The notes below the pieces were generated by a model, which saw only the letters and a list, made by a program, of their open reading frames with translations, had not been told where the DNA came from and did not search any database. 64,000 nucleotides of DNA from Pseudomonas sp. R-28-1W-6 (GTDB lineage: Bacteria; Pseudomonadota; Gammaproteobacteria; Pseudomonadales; Pseudomonadaceae), in the NCBI RefSeq assembly GCF_009799925.1, contig NZ_WELK01000010.1, forward strand, positions 75,423-139,422, written 5' to 3'. The position numbers and the translations under genes were made by a program. Positions 18,801 to 28,317 of the stretch are shown here, piece after piece (the stretch's first letter is position 1; every line of letters begins with the position of its first letter).

Positions 18801-18844
18801 GTAGGGTGCGCCGTGCGCAGCAAAGGGTTGCACGCGCGCCCTAC
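18801..18844. repeat. REP-like inverted repeat (GTAGGGTGCGC type)
   Basis: A short inverted unit beginning GTAGGGTGCGCC and ending GCGCGCCCTAC separates two convergent genes. The right arm overlaps the stop codon of the YcaQ-like gene. Related units occur at 28238, 30991 and 39040. Confidence 0.75.
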
Positions 18845-20040
18845 AGACAAGCCCTCAGCCGCTCGGCCACCGGCGAACGGCAATTCAGGCCGACCTCCGG
18901 CAGGCCCAGCCAGGCGGCCAGCGCCCGCAACTGCGCAGCCAGGGCCGCCAGCGCCGCCTCATCCATCTCGCCCTCCACGTGCACGGCATGCACCGCCAGG
19001 CGCCCCTGCGCCCGCTCGCTGCGTAGGTCGAGCCGCGCCAGTAGGCGCTCGTCGTGCAGGAACGGCAGTACGTAGTAGCCATACAGGCGCTTGTGCTGCG
19101 GGGTGTAGATTTCCAGGCGATAGCGGAAGTCGAACAGCCGCTCGGTGCGTTCGCGCGCCCAGATCAGCGAGTCGAAGGGCGACAGCAGCGCGCTGGCCCT
19201 GATCCGCCGCGGCAGCTTCGGCTCGCCGCGGCAGTAGGCCGGCTGCGTCCAGCCCTCTACCGCGACGCTCTGCAACTCGCCGGCTTCGACCAGCTCGGCG
19301 ATGCGCGCCTTGCTGTCGGCTGCATCCAGCCGGTAGTAGTCGCGCAGATCCTTCGCCGTCGCCACCCCCAGGGCATCTGCCGAGCGCAGCAGCAACTGGC
19401 GCTGCGCCTCGTCCTCATCCAGCTCGGGATGCTCGAACTGCGCCGCCGGAATCACCCGCTCCGGCAGGTCGTACAGGCGCTCGAAGCTGCGCCGCCCGGC
19501 CACCGTGACTTCGCCGGCGGCAAACAGCCACTCCAGCGCATGTTTCTCCGCGCTCCAGTCCCACCAGGGCCCGGCCCGCTCGGTGCGGGTGCTCAGGCTG
19601 CCCGCGCCGAGGGCGCCCTGCTCGCGCACGCAGCGCAACACCCGGGCGATGACCTCGCGTTGCTGCCGACCGAACTCGGCCAGCTGCCGGTAGATGCCCT
19701 GCCCGTCCGCCGCACGGCGCATGCGCCAGCGCAGCAGCGGATACAGCTCCAGCGGCAGCAGCGAGGCCTCATGCCCCCAGTACTCGAACAGCCCACGGCG
19801 CCGCGGCTGGCCCCAGGCCAGTTCGTCGAGCAGCGCCGGTTGGTAGTGGCCGAGACGCGAGAAGCCCGGCAGGTAGTGCGAGCGCACCAGGGCATTGACC
19901 GAGTCGATCTGCAGCACGCCGAGGCGCTCGATCTGCGCCAGCAGCTGGCGCTGACCGATGGCGGCGCGCGGCGCACGGCCGAAGCCCTGGGCGGCCAGGG
20001 CCAGGCGACGGGCTTGCGACAAGGACAGGGAAAGGCTCAT
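18841..20040 (-). CDS. Winged-helix protein of the YcaQ family (putative crosslink-repair glycosylase)
   Basis: A 399-residue member of the HTH_42/YcaQ family, whose studied members (E. coli YcaQ, Streptomyces AlkZ) unhook interstrand DNA crosslinks. The N-terminus LSLSQARRLALAAQGF and the following LGVLQIDSVNALVRSHYLP are characteristic; PYWDWSAEKHALEWL-like and LLSPFDSLIWARERTERLFDFRYRLE segments follow. The catalytic QxQ-type motif of the family (here the IDSVN region) differs between subgroups, so glycosylase activity is inferred only from family. The ATG at 20040 aligns with the family N-terminus; upstream codons look non-coding. Confidence 0.85.
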   Translation of the reverse strand: MSLSLSLSQARRLALAAQGFGRAPRAAIGQRQLLAQIERLGVLQIDSVNALVRSHYLPGFSRLGHYQPALLDELAWGQPRRRGLFEYWGHEASLLPLELYPLLRWRMRRAADGQGIYRQLAEFGRQQREVIARVLRCVREQGALGAGSLSTRTERAGPWWDWSAEKHALEWLFAAGEVTVAGRRSFERLYDLPERVIPAAQFEHPELDEDEAQRQLLLRSADALGVATAKDLRDYYRLDAADSKARIAELVEAGELQSVAVEGWTQPAYCRGEPKLPRRIRASALLSPFDSLIWARERTERLFDFRYRLEIYTPQHKRLYGYYVLPFLHDERLLARLDLRSERAQGRLAVHAVHVEGEMDEAALAALAAQLRALAAWLGLPEVGLNCRSPVAERLRACL

Positions 20041-20148
20041 GGCGCCTATGCTAGCAGGCTGTTGAGCAACCACCCGCGTTGCCGATGCGTCGGCAGACAC
20101 AGCCTGCCAGCCGGATTGCCCGGCAGCGCCAGCCCGCTCAGGGCCGGG

Positions 20149-20598
20149 CTAGGCAATCGGCGCGGCAAAGCGCTGGCGGAAGCTGAACGCCTGAGCCGTC
20201 GGCCCCGACTCGCGCAGCAGACGCAGACGCTCGGCGGCCTCCTGCACATCCGGCAGATGCCCGGCCGGCACCCACCACAGCACCATGTGCGCCTCGCCCA
20301 GGCGGCTGAACCACTCGTTGCGGCGCTTAAGCATCTCGCTATGGGCGGACTTGTAGACGTAGTCGCTGAGCGATTCGACATCCTCCCAGAGCGACAGATT
20401 GACCAGCACCTGCGCGCCGAACGGGCGGATCGCGGTGGCATCGCCGGCCTCGTCCTGCAGGCGCCAGACATAACCCGGCGAGCTCTCGGCCAGGGCATTG
20501 ATGCGCGCCAGGTTGGCGACGAAGTCGGCCATGCCCGGCGCCTCCAGGGGTTCCTTCATGCTGGCGATATTCAGTTGCGCCAGGTGGTAACGGGACAT
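20149..20598 (-). CDS. DUF3291-family protein
   Basis: A 149-residue protein with the DUF3291 pattern: an N-terminal YHLAQLNIA strand, a central VNLSLWEDVESLSDYVYKS segment, and the W-rich MVLWWVPAGHLPDVQEAAERL. The fold is a ferredoxin-like dimeric barrel resembling heme-degrading or antibiotic-biosynthesis monooxygenases, but no function is established. AGGAG precedes the ATG at 20598. It is downstream of the EamA-type exporter gene, with 32 bases between them, and may be co-transcribed. Confidence 0.8.
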   Translation of the reverse strand: MSRYHLAQLNIASMKEPLEAPGMADFVANLARINALAESSPGYVWRLQDEAGDATAIRPFGAQVLVNLSLWEDVESLSDYVYKSAHSEMLKRRNEWFSRLGEAHMVLWWVPAGHLPDVQEAAERLRLLRESGPTAQAFSFRQRFAAPIA

Positions 20599-20630
20599 GC
20601 TCTCTCTCCTTGATTTCAGGCATCCACGAT

Positions 20631-21575
20631 TCACTCTTGTTCGGCCAGCCGCCGCCCGGCGAGCAGCCGCTTGCGCACCCAGGCATGGTTGCTGACCAGC
20701 ATGATGCCGAGCAGCACCAGCAGCGCGCCGATAATAAAATTGCGGGTCAACGGCTCATCGAGGATCAGCACGCCGAAGCTGACACCGAACAGCGGGGTCA
20801 TGAAGGAAAACACCGCCATGTTCGAGGCCAGGTAGCGGCGCAGCAGCCAGAACCAGGCCAGGTAGCTGAAGAAAGACACCACCACGCCCTGCAGCAGCAC
20901 GCTGGCGATGCTGATCGGCGTCCAGCGGATCGGACCCAGTTGCCCGATTGCCGCGGCATAGCCGAGCAACAGCAGAAACGACACGGCCAGCTGATAGAAC
21001 AGGGTCAGGGTCGGCGGCGCCTCGGACAGCCGCGAGCCGCGCACCACCACGGTGGTCGCGCCCCAGGCCATGCCGGCCAGCAGGCCCAGGCCGTCGCCGA
21101 GCAGCAGGTTCCTGTCCAGCCTGGCCCAGTCCAGTTCGCCGCCGAAGGCCAGGGCGATGCCGCCGAAACACAAAGCAATGCCGCCCCACTGCAGGGGACG
21201 CAGGCGTTCGCTGGGCAGCAGCAGGTGCAGGCCGAGGGCGGAGAAGATCGGCGCGGTATAGAGGAAAACCGCCATGTGCGAGGCCGAGGTGTACTGCAGG
21301 CCGCGGGCGATGAAGAAGAACTCCAGGGCGAACAGGCCGCCGGCCAGCACCCCGGCGCGCCAGGTGCCGCGCAGCCAGCCCTGCCAGCCGCGCTGCCAGA
21401 ACATCACGCCGGCCACCAGCAGCGCGGCGATGCCCGAGCGCAGGGTCACCTGCAGCAGGGGCGCGATATCCGCCGCGGCCAGCTTGATCGCCACCTGCTG
21501 GATGCCCCAGATGGCGCACAGCAACAGCATCAGTTGGAACAAAAATGCATCGGCGCCCTTGCGCGTACTGCTCAT
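20631..21575 (-). CDS. EamA-family (DMT superfamily) transporter
   Basis: A 314-residue inner-membrane protein with ten predicted transmembrane segments in two EamA repeats (first repeat from LMLLLCAIWGIQQVAIKLAA, second from GLLAGMAWGATTVVVRGSRL). Family members export metabolites such as amino acids. The ATG at 21575 follows a GGAG at suitable distance. It is probably co-transcribed with the downstream DUF3291 gene. Substrate unknown. Confidence 0.88.
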   Translation of the reverse strand: MSSTRKGADAFLFQLMLLLCAIWGIQQVAIKLAAADIAPLLQVTLRSGIAALLVAGVMFWQRGWQGWLRGTWRAGVLAGGLFALEFFFIARGLQYTSASHMAVFLYTAPIFSALGLHLLLPSERLRPLQWGGIALCFGGIALAFGGELDWARLDRNLLLGDGLGLLAGMAWGATTVVVRGSRLSEAPPTLTLFYQLAVSFLLLLGYAAAIGQLGPIRWTPISIASVLLQGVVVSFFSYLAWFWLLRRYLASNMAVFSFMTPLFGVSFGVLILDEPLTRNFIIGALLVLLGIMLVSNHAWVRKRLLAGRRLAEQE

Positions 21576-21632
21576 GCCCGCGCTCCGGCCCACATCGAAA
21601 ACACCATTGCCACTCCTCGATAACACAACCCT

Positions 21633-21866
21633 TCAACGCTTGAGCGGATCATCCCAGAACGGCCGCTCGCTTTCCTGCAGCGCATCGGCACGGCTCAGGC
21701 CGATATCCTTGAGCGCCTGCTCATCGAGCATGGCCAGCAGCCGACGCTGCTCGGCCAGCTGCCACCAGCGCGCCGCCTGGCGCCAGGCGGCCAGCAACAG
21801 GGCCAGCGGACGCACCCGGCCGGCACTGCTCGATTGGACTACGGCATAACCTTTTTGACCTTTCAT
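21633..21866 (-). CDS. DUF1127-family small protein
   Basis: A 77-residue protein whose C-terminal half carries the DUF1127 signature: RWWQLAEQRRLLAMLDEQALKDIGLSRADA. Arg-rich DUF1127 proteins have been linked to RNA binding and phosphate or nitrogen responses in proteobacteria. GGGAGGG precedes the ATG. It is divergent from the LysR gene at 21964 across a 97-base promoter region, which suggests control by that regulator. Confidence 0.85.
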   Translation of the reverse strand: MKGQKGYAVVQSSSAGRVRPLALLLAAWRQAARWWQLAEQRRLLAMLDEQALKDIGLSRADALQESERPFWDDPLKR

Positions 21867-21963
21867 CTCGACGCCCTCCCGGTGGGGTTGGCGCCAGTCT
21901 CGCGCTGGGATTAAGATCAATCCAACGAATGTTTCTTATGCCAGACATCTCGGAGATTGATCA

Positions 21964-22818
21964 ATGGCCAATTACCCGAGCATCGATACCGAACTGCTGC
22001 GCAGCTTCGTGGCCATCGCCGATCTGGGTGGCTTCACCCGCGCGGCCGAGGCGGTCAACCGCACCCAGTCGGCCATCAGCATGCAGATGAAGCGCCTGGA
22101 AGAAGACGTGCTGCAGCGCCCGCTGTTCCAGCGCGACGGCCGCCAGGTGCGCCTCACCGCCGAAGGCCAGGTGCTGCTCGGCTATGCCCGGCGCATCCTC
22201 AAGCTGCACGGCGAGGTGTTCAACACCCTGCGCGAACCACACATGGTCGGCTCGGTGCGCATCGGCACGCCGGACGATTACGTGATGCGCTTCATGCCCG
22301 GCATCCTCGCCCGCTTCGCCCAGGCCTACCCGCTGGTGCAGGTGGAGCTGCACTGCGAGCCGTCCTACCAGCTGCTGCAGCGCCAGGACCTCGACCTGAC
22401 CATCGTCACCCGCGAGCCGGGCAAGGAGATCGGCCAGCTGCTGCGCCAGGAGCGCTTCGTCTGGGCCGAGGCCATCGGCTTCAGCCCCCACGAACAGACG
22501 CCCATGCCGCTGGCCATGTTCAACGCCGACTGCTTCTGCCGGGCCTGGGCCTGCAACGCCCTGGACGCCATGGAGCGCGAATACCGCATCGCCTATACCA
22601 GCCCCAGCCTGTCGGCGATCTTCGCCGTGGTCAGCGCCGGCCTGGCGGTCACCGCCCAGCTGCAGAGCCTGATCACCCCGGACATGCGCATCATCGGCGA
22701 GGCCGAGGGCCTGCCGACGCTGCCGATGACCAGCATCGTGCTGCTGCGCAAGCAGAACAGCCAGTCGCAGGTCACGGAAACCCTGGCCGAGCACATAGTC
22801 GAAGGCTTCCGCCTGTAG
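21964..22818 (+). CDS. LysR-family transcriptional regulator, LrhA/HexA-like
   Basis: A 284-residue LysR-type regulator. The N-terminal helix-turn-helix region TRAAEAVNRTQSAISMQMKRL and the following DGRQVRLTAEGQVLLGYARRIL resemble the LrhA/HexA/PecT subgroup, which controls motility and virulence in other proteobacteria. It is divergent from the DUF1127 gene. A terminator-like hairpin shared with efp lies downstream. Confidence 0.88.
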   Translation: MANYPSIDTELLRSFVAIADLGGFTRAAEAVNRTQSAISMQMKRLEEDVLQRPLFQRDGRQVRLTAEGQVLLGYARRILKLHGEVFNTLREPHMVGSVRIGTPDDYVMRFMPGILARFAQAYPLVQVELHCEPSYQLLQRQDLDLTIVTREPGKEIGQLLRQERFVWAEAIGFSPHEQTPMPLAMFNADCFCRAWACNALDAMEREYRIAYTSPSLSAIFAVVSAGLAVTAQLQSLITPDMRIIGEAEGLPTLPMTSIVLLRKQNSQSQVTETLAEHIVEGFRL

Positions 22819-22899
22819 CGCCGCAAGGTGCGCCGCGCGCAGCGCAAACTGCGCGCAAGTGCCGGCTGCGCACGCCCCCTGCGCAAAAAACGCAGGCAT

Positions 22900-22925
22900 G
22901 AAAAAGCCCGGCACTTGGCCGGGCT
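22900..22925 (-). terminator. Terminator of efp
   Basis: An 8-bp stem (22905-22912 with 22918-22925) and five-base loop is followed on the minus strand by a T run. It stands 26 bases after the efp stop and between two convergent genes. Confidence 0.85.
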
Positions 22926-22951
22926 TCTTGTCACGCGCGAGACGCTGAGGC

Positions 22952-23527
22952 TTAGGCCTGCGGCGCCTGGGTGCGGCCCTTGTAGGAACCGTCGCGGGTG
23001 TCGATTTCGATCCAGTCGTCGATGTTGCAGAAGTCTGCAACCTTGACTTCGGTACCGTTGCTCAGCTTGGCCGGCTTCATCACTTTGCCGGAAGTGTCGC
23101 CACGGGCGGAGCCTTCGGTGTAGGCGATCTGGCGCACGATGGTGGTCGGCAGGTCGACGGAGATGACCTTGCCTTCGAAGAACACGGCTTCGCAGACGTC
23201 GGTCATGCCTTCTTCGATGAACGGCAGAACGCTTTCCAGGTCTTCTTCGCGCAGTTCGTAGGAGTTGAACTCCGGGTCCATGAACACGTAGTCGGTGCCG
23301 CTGATGTAGGACAGGGTCACTTCCTTGCGCTCAAGGATAACCGGCTCCATCTTGTCGTCGGCCTTGTAAACGGTCTCGGTCTTGGAGCCGTTGATCAGGT
23401 TCTTCAGCTTCATTTTGACGATGGCGCTGTTACGACCGGACTTGGTGAACTCGGCTTTCTGGATCAGCCAAGGTTGACCGTCGATCAGGGCCACACTGTT
23501 GGGTTTCATTTCTTGTGCGGTTTTCAT
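22952..23527 (-). CDS. efp: Elongation factor P
   Basis: A 191-residue translation factor that relieves ribosome stalling at polyproline stretches. The tip of domain I reads [10 protein letters not shown], with Arg at residue 32 rather than Lys; in Pseudomonas this Arg32 is rhamnosylated by EarP, whose gene lies directly upstream in the same orientation with a 34-base gap. Domains I (KOW-like, 1-65), II (about 66-130) and III (about 131-191, ending [17 protein letters not shown]) are all complete. Confidence 0.97.
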   Translation of the reverse strand: MKTAQEMKPNSVALIDGQPWLIQKAEFTKSGRNSAIVKMKLKNLINGSKTETVYKADDKMEPVILERKEVTLSYISGTDYVFMDPEFNSYELREEDLESVLPFIEEGMTDVCEAVFFEGKVISVDLPTTIVRQIAYTEGSARGDTSGKVMKPAKLSNGTEVKVADFCNIDDWIEIDTRDGSYKGRTQAPQA

Positions 23528-23561
23528 ACGAATATCCGGATTTTGATGGAGGTACGAATTT

Positions 23562-24704
23562 CTAAGCCGCGCATGATAGCCAATTTCGGTAAAACTCTGC
23601 CAGCGCCGCGGCAAGATCAGGACGAGAGGCTTGCTGCGCGGCCCAGCGCTCGGCCTGTTCGGCCACTTGCGGCCAGACCTGCTCCAGCGCCAGCCAGCTC
23701 TCGCCCATGCCCTGCCCGGCGTTCCAGGCCCGCCACAAGCCGGCCACCGCGCTCGCCGCGGCCGGCGACAGCTCGGCCAGGTACAGCGCCAGGAAGGCCT
23801 CGAGCTTGTCCCAGTGGGCCTGCTCGTCCTGCTCGTAGATGTGCCAGAGCAGCGGCCGCGCGGCCCACTGGGCGCGCACGAAGGAGTCCTCGCCGCGCAC
23901 CGCATTGAAGTCGCAGGCCCACAGCAGCAGGTCGTAATCCTCCTGACGGAGGAACGGCAGCAGGTGAATCCGCAGGTTGCCGCGCTGCCAGCCGTGGCCG
24001 GGGAGCAGCTCGCCCTCGCCCAGCCAGCGCTGCAGATCACCGAGGATGCGCCCTTGCGGCACCAGCAACTGGGTCGGCCGTGACCCGGCGGCCAGCACGT
24101 CCAGCCATTCGCCCAGACCCGGATTCTCGTAGGCGAACAGCGAGATCAGCCGAGCCCCGGCCAGCGGCGGCACACCCAGGCCGGCGAGAAAGGCCTGACG
24201 CGCCTGCGCATCGGCCTGGAAGGCCTGGCGCCGGGCGAGCAGGTCGCCCTCGCGCAGCAGCCCGCCGGTGTCGGCGCGAAAGCCGGGAAAGAAGAAGAAC
24301 TTCTGCAGGCCACCCGGCTGTGGCGACGGCAGGCCGTGGCAGCCACCGACCCAGGCCTCGGCGCTCAGGTATTCCAGGTTCAGCCACAGCGGCTGGCGCG
24401 GGCGCGCCGCCATCGCCGCGGCAAAGACCGCCGGCAGATGGCAGGCGAAGGCCTCGATCACCACGTCGGCGGGTTCCACCGCCGGCCAGTCGGCCGGCCA
24501 GTGGCAGACCGTGACGCCCGCGATGAGCTGCTGCGCCGCCGCCGGATCGGTCTGCGGGCACAGGCGCTGCAGCGCCGCCAGGTCGTCGACCCACAGGCGC
24601 ACGGTCGCGCCCTGCTCGGCCACCAGCTGGCGCGCCAGGCGCCAGGTCACCCCGATATCACCGTAGTTGTCCACCACGGTACAGAAAATGTCCCAGCACG
24701 CCAT
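23562..24704 (-). CDS. earP: EF-P arginine rhamnosyltransferase EarP
   Basis: A 380-residue inverting glycosyltransferase that transfers rhamnose from dTDP-rhamnose to Arg32 of EF-P. The N-terminus [20 protein letters not shown] contains the conserved active-site Asp pair (Asp12, Asp16). Further family segments are [22 protein letters not shown] and the nucleotide-sugar-binding [20 protein letters not shown] near residue 250. It precedes efp as in other Pseudomonas. Confidence 0.96.
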   Translation of the reverse strand: MACWDIFCTVVDNYGDIGVTWRLARQLVAEQGATVRLWVDDLAALQRLCPQTDPAAAQQLIAGVTVCHWPADWPAVEPADVVIEAFACHLPAVFAAAMAARPRQPLWLNLEYLSAEAWVGGCHGLPSPQPGGLQKFFFFPGFRADTGGLLREGDLLARRQAFQADAQARQAFLAGLGVPPLAGARLISLFAYENPGLGEWLDVLAAGSRPTQLLVPQGRILGDLQRWLGEGELLPGHGWQRGNLRIHLLPFLRQEDYDLLLWACDFNAVRGEDSFVRAQWAARPLLWHIYEQDEQAHWDKLEAFLALYLAELSPAAASAVAGLWRAWNAGQGMGESWLALEQVWPQVAEQAERWAAQQASRPDLAAALAEFYRNWLSCAA

Positions 24705-24768
24705 CGGCCGTCCCCAGCAAACAATCGGCGCACCTTAAGCGCTTGGCCCGCCCAGGGAAAGCCCCCGC

Positions 24769-27144
24769 TCAGGGCGCCAGGCAAAAGCGGCTGCGCCCCG
24801 CCTGCTTGGCCTGGTACAGCGCCTGGTCGGCCTTCTCCAGCAAGGACTGCGCGCAGGGCGTCTGCCCGTCGAGCATGGCCACGCCGATGCTGGTGGAAAC
24901 CTGCAGCTGGTGCTGGCGAACGTGCAGCGGCTCGTCCATGGCGTCGAGGATCTTGGCCGCCACTTCGCAGGCGTGCCCGACCGCCGGCAGGTGCTGCAGG
25001 AGAATGACGAACTCGTCTCCGCCCAGACGGGCCACCGCGTCGCTGGCGCGCACGTGGCGCTCCAGGCGTGCGGCGAAGACCTGCAGCACCTCGTCGCCCA
25101 CCGCATGGCCCAGGCTGTCGTTGATCTCCTTGAAGTGGTCGATATCCAGGTACAGCAGGGCCAGGCCATGGCTGCCGGGGCCGTGTTCGGCGAGCGCATG
25201 CTCCAGCGCCTCCATCAGGGCCGCGCGGTTGAGCAGCCCGGTCAGGCTGTCGCGCAGGGCGCGCAGACGGAACTGCTGCTCCAGCGCCCAGCGTTCGGTG
25301 ATGTCCCAGAGAATCAGGTAGAAGCCGCGCACCTCGCCGCCGATATCCAGCTCCGGCACGTAGCGCGCCTCCAGATAGCGCTCGTTGTCCTGCACCTTGA
25401 GCGCCCGCTCGAAGGAGGTCTGCTGGCCGGCCAGGGCCCGCTGCACATGGGGCTGGATGAAGCCGTACTCCTGGGCCCCGAGCAATTCGAGCAAGGTATG
25501 CCCGAGGCACTGCGCCTCGATCTTGCCGAAGGTCTGCAGGAACGGCTTGTTGCAGTAGCGCAGCACCTCCCGCGTGTCGACAAAGGCCACCACGGCCGGG
25601 ATCGCATCGGTGACCGAGCGCAGCAGCTGCTGGTTGAGCAGCACCTCCTGCTCGGTTCGCTTGCGCTCGGTGACATCGCGCATGAAGGCGCTGAACTCGC
25701 GCTGCGCGCCGCTGCCACTGGTGCTGATGGTGATTTCCACGATCAGTTCGCTGCCATCCTTGCGCAGGGCCGGCAACTCGACGCGCTGGTTGATCACCGG
25801 GCCCTGGCCGGTCTCGAGAAAGCGCGCCATGCCCTGGTGATGGGCGCTGCGCAGACGCTCGGGGATGATCAGCGAGGTCAGCGGGCGGCCGATCACCTCG
25901 CCGCGCGTCCAGCCGAAGATCCGGCTCGCCTCGGAGTTCCAGTCGCTGATCACGCTGTGCTGGTCGACGCAGACGAAGGCCTCGTGGGAGCTCTCGATGA
26001 TGCGCTGGGTGCGCTCCATGTTGGCGCGCAGCACCGCCTCGGAAGCCATGCGCTTGGCCACCTCCTCGGTGCGTTCGGCCAGCAGGCGCTGGTTGTTCTC
26101 GAAATCGACCTGATGCCCCAGCTCCGAGCCGAGCAGGCCGGCCATCAGCTGCAGGGTCTGCACATCGGTGGCGCTGAAGGCATTGGCCTGCTGCGCCATG
26201 ATCTTCAACACGCCCACCGCCTTGCCGGCCAGCAGCAAGGGCGCCACCACCATCGAGGCCACGCCGATCCGGCGGCAGGCCTCCTGGTCGACCCGCGGAT
26301 CCTCCTCGGTATCCGGCGACATCAGCACCGAGGCCGAACGCACGCACAGGCCGGACAGGCTGTTGCCCATCGCCAGGCGCAGGCCGACGAAAGGCGCCAC
26401 GCTGCCACAGGCCGCGCGATAGACCATCTCCTCGCCCTCTACCAGCTCCACCACGGCGCCCGAGGCCGGGGTCAGCGCCTGCATCTGCTGCACCATCAGG
26501 TCGAGGAACGGCTCGAGGTCCAGCTCGGCCTGGGCCAGGCGGGCCTGGGTGGCGATGATCCGCGCCAGGTTGTCGCTGTGCGACTGCAACTGGCGCAGCA
26601 GGTACTCGCCCTTCTGCACCTCGGCCAGCAGGTGGGTATTGACCCGTTCGATCAGCATGGTTCGCTCGTGCACCTGTTCCTGCAGGCGCTCCTGGATCTG
26701 GGCCATGGCTTCGGCGGCGCGCTTCTGGTCATCGATGTCGGTGCAGGTGCCCAGCCATTTGACGATCTGCCCGCCGGCCCCGCGCAGCGGTTCGGCACGC
26801 CCCAGGTGCCAGCGGTAGCTCTGGTCGGCGGGCCGCAGCAGGCGGTATTCCACGGCATAGGCCTCGCCACTGGCCAGGGCCTGCCGCCAGCGGGCCAGGG
26901 TGGGCTGCAGATCATCCGGGTGCAGCATCGCCTGCCAGCCGGCTTCGCTCGGCGTGCCCGGCCTGGCGCCGATGTAGTCCCACCAGCGCCGGTTGAAATA
27001 GTCGACCACGCCATCGGCCCCGGTGGTCCACACGATCAGCGGCAGGCCATCGGCCATCTGGCGAAACCAGCATTCGCCATCGACGTCATGCAGGGCCCGG
27101 GCGAAATCGGTGGCCAGGGTGGTTTCGAGGTCAGCTTCGCTCAT
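24769..27144 (-). CDS. PAS/GAF-domain diguanylate cyclase
   Basis: A 791-residue cytosolic signalling enzyme. Order of parts: PAS (about 25-150, with LLRPADQSYRWHLGRAEPL), coiled coil, GAF (about 205-360), PAS (about 385-490, with ISDWNSEASRIFGWTRGEV), PAS (about 505-620) and GGDEF (about 630-791). The catalytic RLGGDEFVILLQ motif is intact with GGDEF at 708-712, and an inhibitory I-site RxxD (RASD) lies five residues before it. No transmembrane segment is evident and no EAL domain follows. It should make cyclic di-GMP with product feedback. The ATG at 27144 opens just before the first PAS domain; a longer upstream frame looks non-coding. Confidence 0.9.
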   Translation of the reverse strand: MSEADLETTLATDFARALHDVDGECWFRQMADGLPLIVWTTGADGVVDYFNRRWWDYIGARPGTPSEAGWQAMLHPDDLQPTLARWRQALASGEAYAVEYRLLRPADQSYRWHLGRAEPLRGAGGQIVKWLGTCTDIDDQKRAAEAMAQIQERLQEQVHERTMLIERVNTHLLAEVQKGEYLLRQLQSHSDNLARIIATQARLAQAELDLEPFLDLMVQQMQALTPASGAVVELVEGEEMVYRAACGSVAPFVGLRLAMGNSLSGLCVRSASVLMSPDTEEDPRVDQEACRRIGVASMVVAPLLLAGKAVGVLKIMAQQANAFSATDVQTLQLMAGLLGSELGHQVDFENNQRLLAERTEEVAKRMASEAVLRANMERTQRIIESSHEAFVCVDQHSVISDWNSEASRIFGWTRGEVIGRPLTSLIIPERLRSAHHQGMARFLETGQGPVINQRVELPALRKDGSELIVEITISTSGSGAQREFSAFMRDVTERKRTEQEVLLNQQLLRSVTDAIPAVVAFVDTREVLRYCNKPFLQTFGKIEAQCLGHTLLELLGAQEYGFIQPHVQRALAGQQTSFERALKVQDNERYLEARYVPELDIGGEVRGFYLILWDITERWALEQQFRLRALRDSLTGLLNRAALMEALEHALAEHGPGSHGLALLYLDIDHFKEINDSLGHAVGDEVLQVFAARLERHVRASDAVARLGGDEFVILLQHLPAVGHACEVAAKILDAMDEPLHVRQHQLQVSTSIGVAMLDGQTPCAQSLLEKADQALYQAKQAGRSRFCLAP

Positions 27145-27302
27145 CGCGCGTCCGCCTGGGGCTGGATCAGGGCAGGGAGTGGTGTCGGCTACCCCTAACA
27201 GTAGCCCAGCATCCCTGACCTGGATCGCCACGTGCCGGACGCGGCGACGAGCACCCGGCACGCCGGCCGCTCGCGCCTGGCTCACGCCGCGTCAGGCACC
27301 GC

Positions 27303-28172
27303 TCAGCCGGGGGCAGCCGCCGCGCACAGCGCCTGCAGGTGCAGGGTGCGTTCGCGCTGGCCGGCCAGCTGGGCGACGATGCGCAGCACGATCTCCTGGC
27401 GCGCCTGGGCCCCGGCGCGCATCTCGGCCATGGCCTGCAGGGCCGCGCCGGTGGTGCCCAGGCCGTTGCGGGTGGAGTCGGCGGCCTGCTGCATGCCCAG
27501 CCGCGCCTCATCGGCCGAACGCTGCAGGCTGCCGGCGATCTGGCGGATCTGCTCGCTGGAGTCGTTGGCGCGGGTGGCCAGGTGGCGCACCTCGTCGGCG
27601 ACCACGGCAAAGCCGCGGCCCTGCTCGCCGGCCCGCGCCGCCTCGATGGCGGCATTGAGCGCCAGCAGGTTGGTCTGCCGGGCGATGTCCTGGATGCCGC
27701 CGACCAGCGCGGCGATGCGCGTGGACTGCGCGCCCAGCTCGTTGAACAGCTGCTCCACCTCGCCCATGTAGCCGCTGAGCTGCTCGATGGCGGCCGCCGC
27801 GGCCTGGATGCTGGCCGCGCTGGCCTGCACCTTCTCGCCGCCGGCGCGGGCCAGTTCGGTGGCGTACTGCATGTCCGCCTCGCTGCGCTGGATGCTGTCG
27901 AGCAACTCGTCCAGCGGCTGGCCCAGATCGGGCAGCGGCGCAGCCGGCGCTGGCTCGGTGCTGGGCGCTGCCGGCACGGGCACCGGCACCTCGACATAGA
28001 AGGTCTGCGGCGCGGGTAGCGGCGGTCGCCGGGCATAGGCGATGGCCGCCAGCAGGCCGCACAGCAGCGCGGCGCCGAGCGCCCAGACGGCCAATGCGCC
28101 CGGCCACAGGCTGCCCAGCACGCACAGCGCGGCCAGGCCCTGCCACCAGGGGCCATGGGAATAACACAACAT
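27303..28172 (-). CDS. Small methyl-accepting chemotaxis-like protein
   Basis: A 289-residue receptor of unusual architecture. Two closely spaced hydrophobic segments (about 14-48) have almost no periplasmic loop, followed by a Pro-rich linker and a signalling domain with the conserved hairpin tip region [20 protein letters not shown] and [15 protein letters not shown]. No HAMP is evident. AAGGAG precedes the ATG at 28172. It could sense an intracellular or membrane signal, or act with the adjacent aromatic cluster. Ligand unknown. Confidence 0.85.
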   Translation of the reverse strand: MLCYSHGPWWQGLAALCVLGSLWPGALAVWALGAALLCGLLAAIAYARRPPLPAPQTFYVEVPVPVPAAPSTEPAPAAPLPDLGQPLDELLDSIQRSEADMQYATELARAGGEKVQASAASIQAAAAAIEQLSGYMGEVEQLFNELGAQSTRIAALVGGIQDIARQTNLLALNAAIEAARAGEQGRGFAVVADEVRHLATRANDSSEQIRQIAGSLQRSADEARLGMQQAADSTRNGLGTTGAALQAMAEMRAGAQARQEIVLRIVAQLAGQRERTLHLQALCAAAAPG

Positions 28173-28188
28173 AGGGACTCCTTGAGCT

Positions 28189-28214
28189 AAAAGGCCGGGC
28201 CACAAGGCCCGGCC
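28189..28214 (-). terminator. Terminator downstream of the OprD-family porin gene
   Basis: A 9-bp GC-rich stem (28193-28201 with 28206-28214) with a four-base loop is followed on the minus strand by TTTT. It lies after the porin gene, with a REP unit between, and just upstream of the chemoreceptor start, closing the ben/cat transcription unit. Confidence 0.75.
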
Positions 28215-28237
28215 GCCTGGACGGTGCATTCGCTCTC

Positions 28238-28299
28238 GTAGGGTGCGCCGCGCGCACCACAGGCCCGGCACAAGCCCTGGTGCGCACGGCGCACCCTAC
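28238..28299. repeat. REP-like inverted repeat (GTAGGGTGCGC type)
   Basis: A 62-base unit with long inverted ends (GTAGGGTGCGCCGCGCGCACCA at left, its near-complement at right). It stands between the porin stop and the terminator. Nearly identical units are at 30991 and 39040. Confidence 0.85.
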
Positions 28300-28317
28300 G
28301 CAAGAGCCGATAGCCGC

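Noticed and set aside
24647..26347. Long open frame antisense/out of frame in the diguanylate cyclase gene
   Set aside because: It overlaps intact PAS and GGDEF coding sequence and its product is a low-complexity Arg/Gly/Ala chain, typical of shadow frames in GC-rich genes.
24910..27198. 762-codon plus-strand frame over the diguanylate cyclase
   Set aside because: Antisense to an intact multi-domain gene with no recognisable domains of its own.
28189..28299. CRISPR-like or attC-like repeat cluster
   Set aside because: It is one REP unit and one terminator hairpin; there are no regularly spaced direct repeats with spacers, and none elsewhere in the window.
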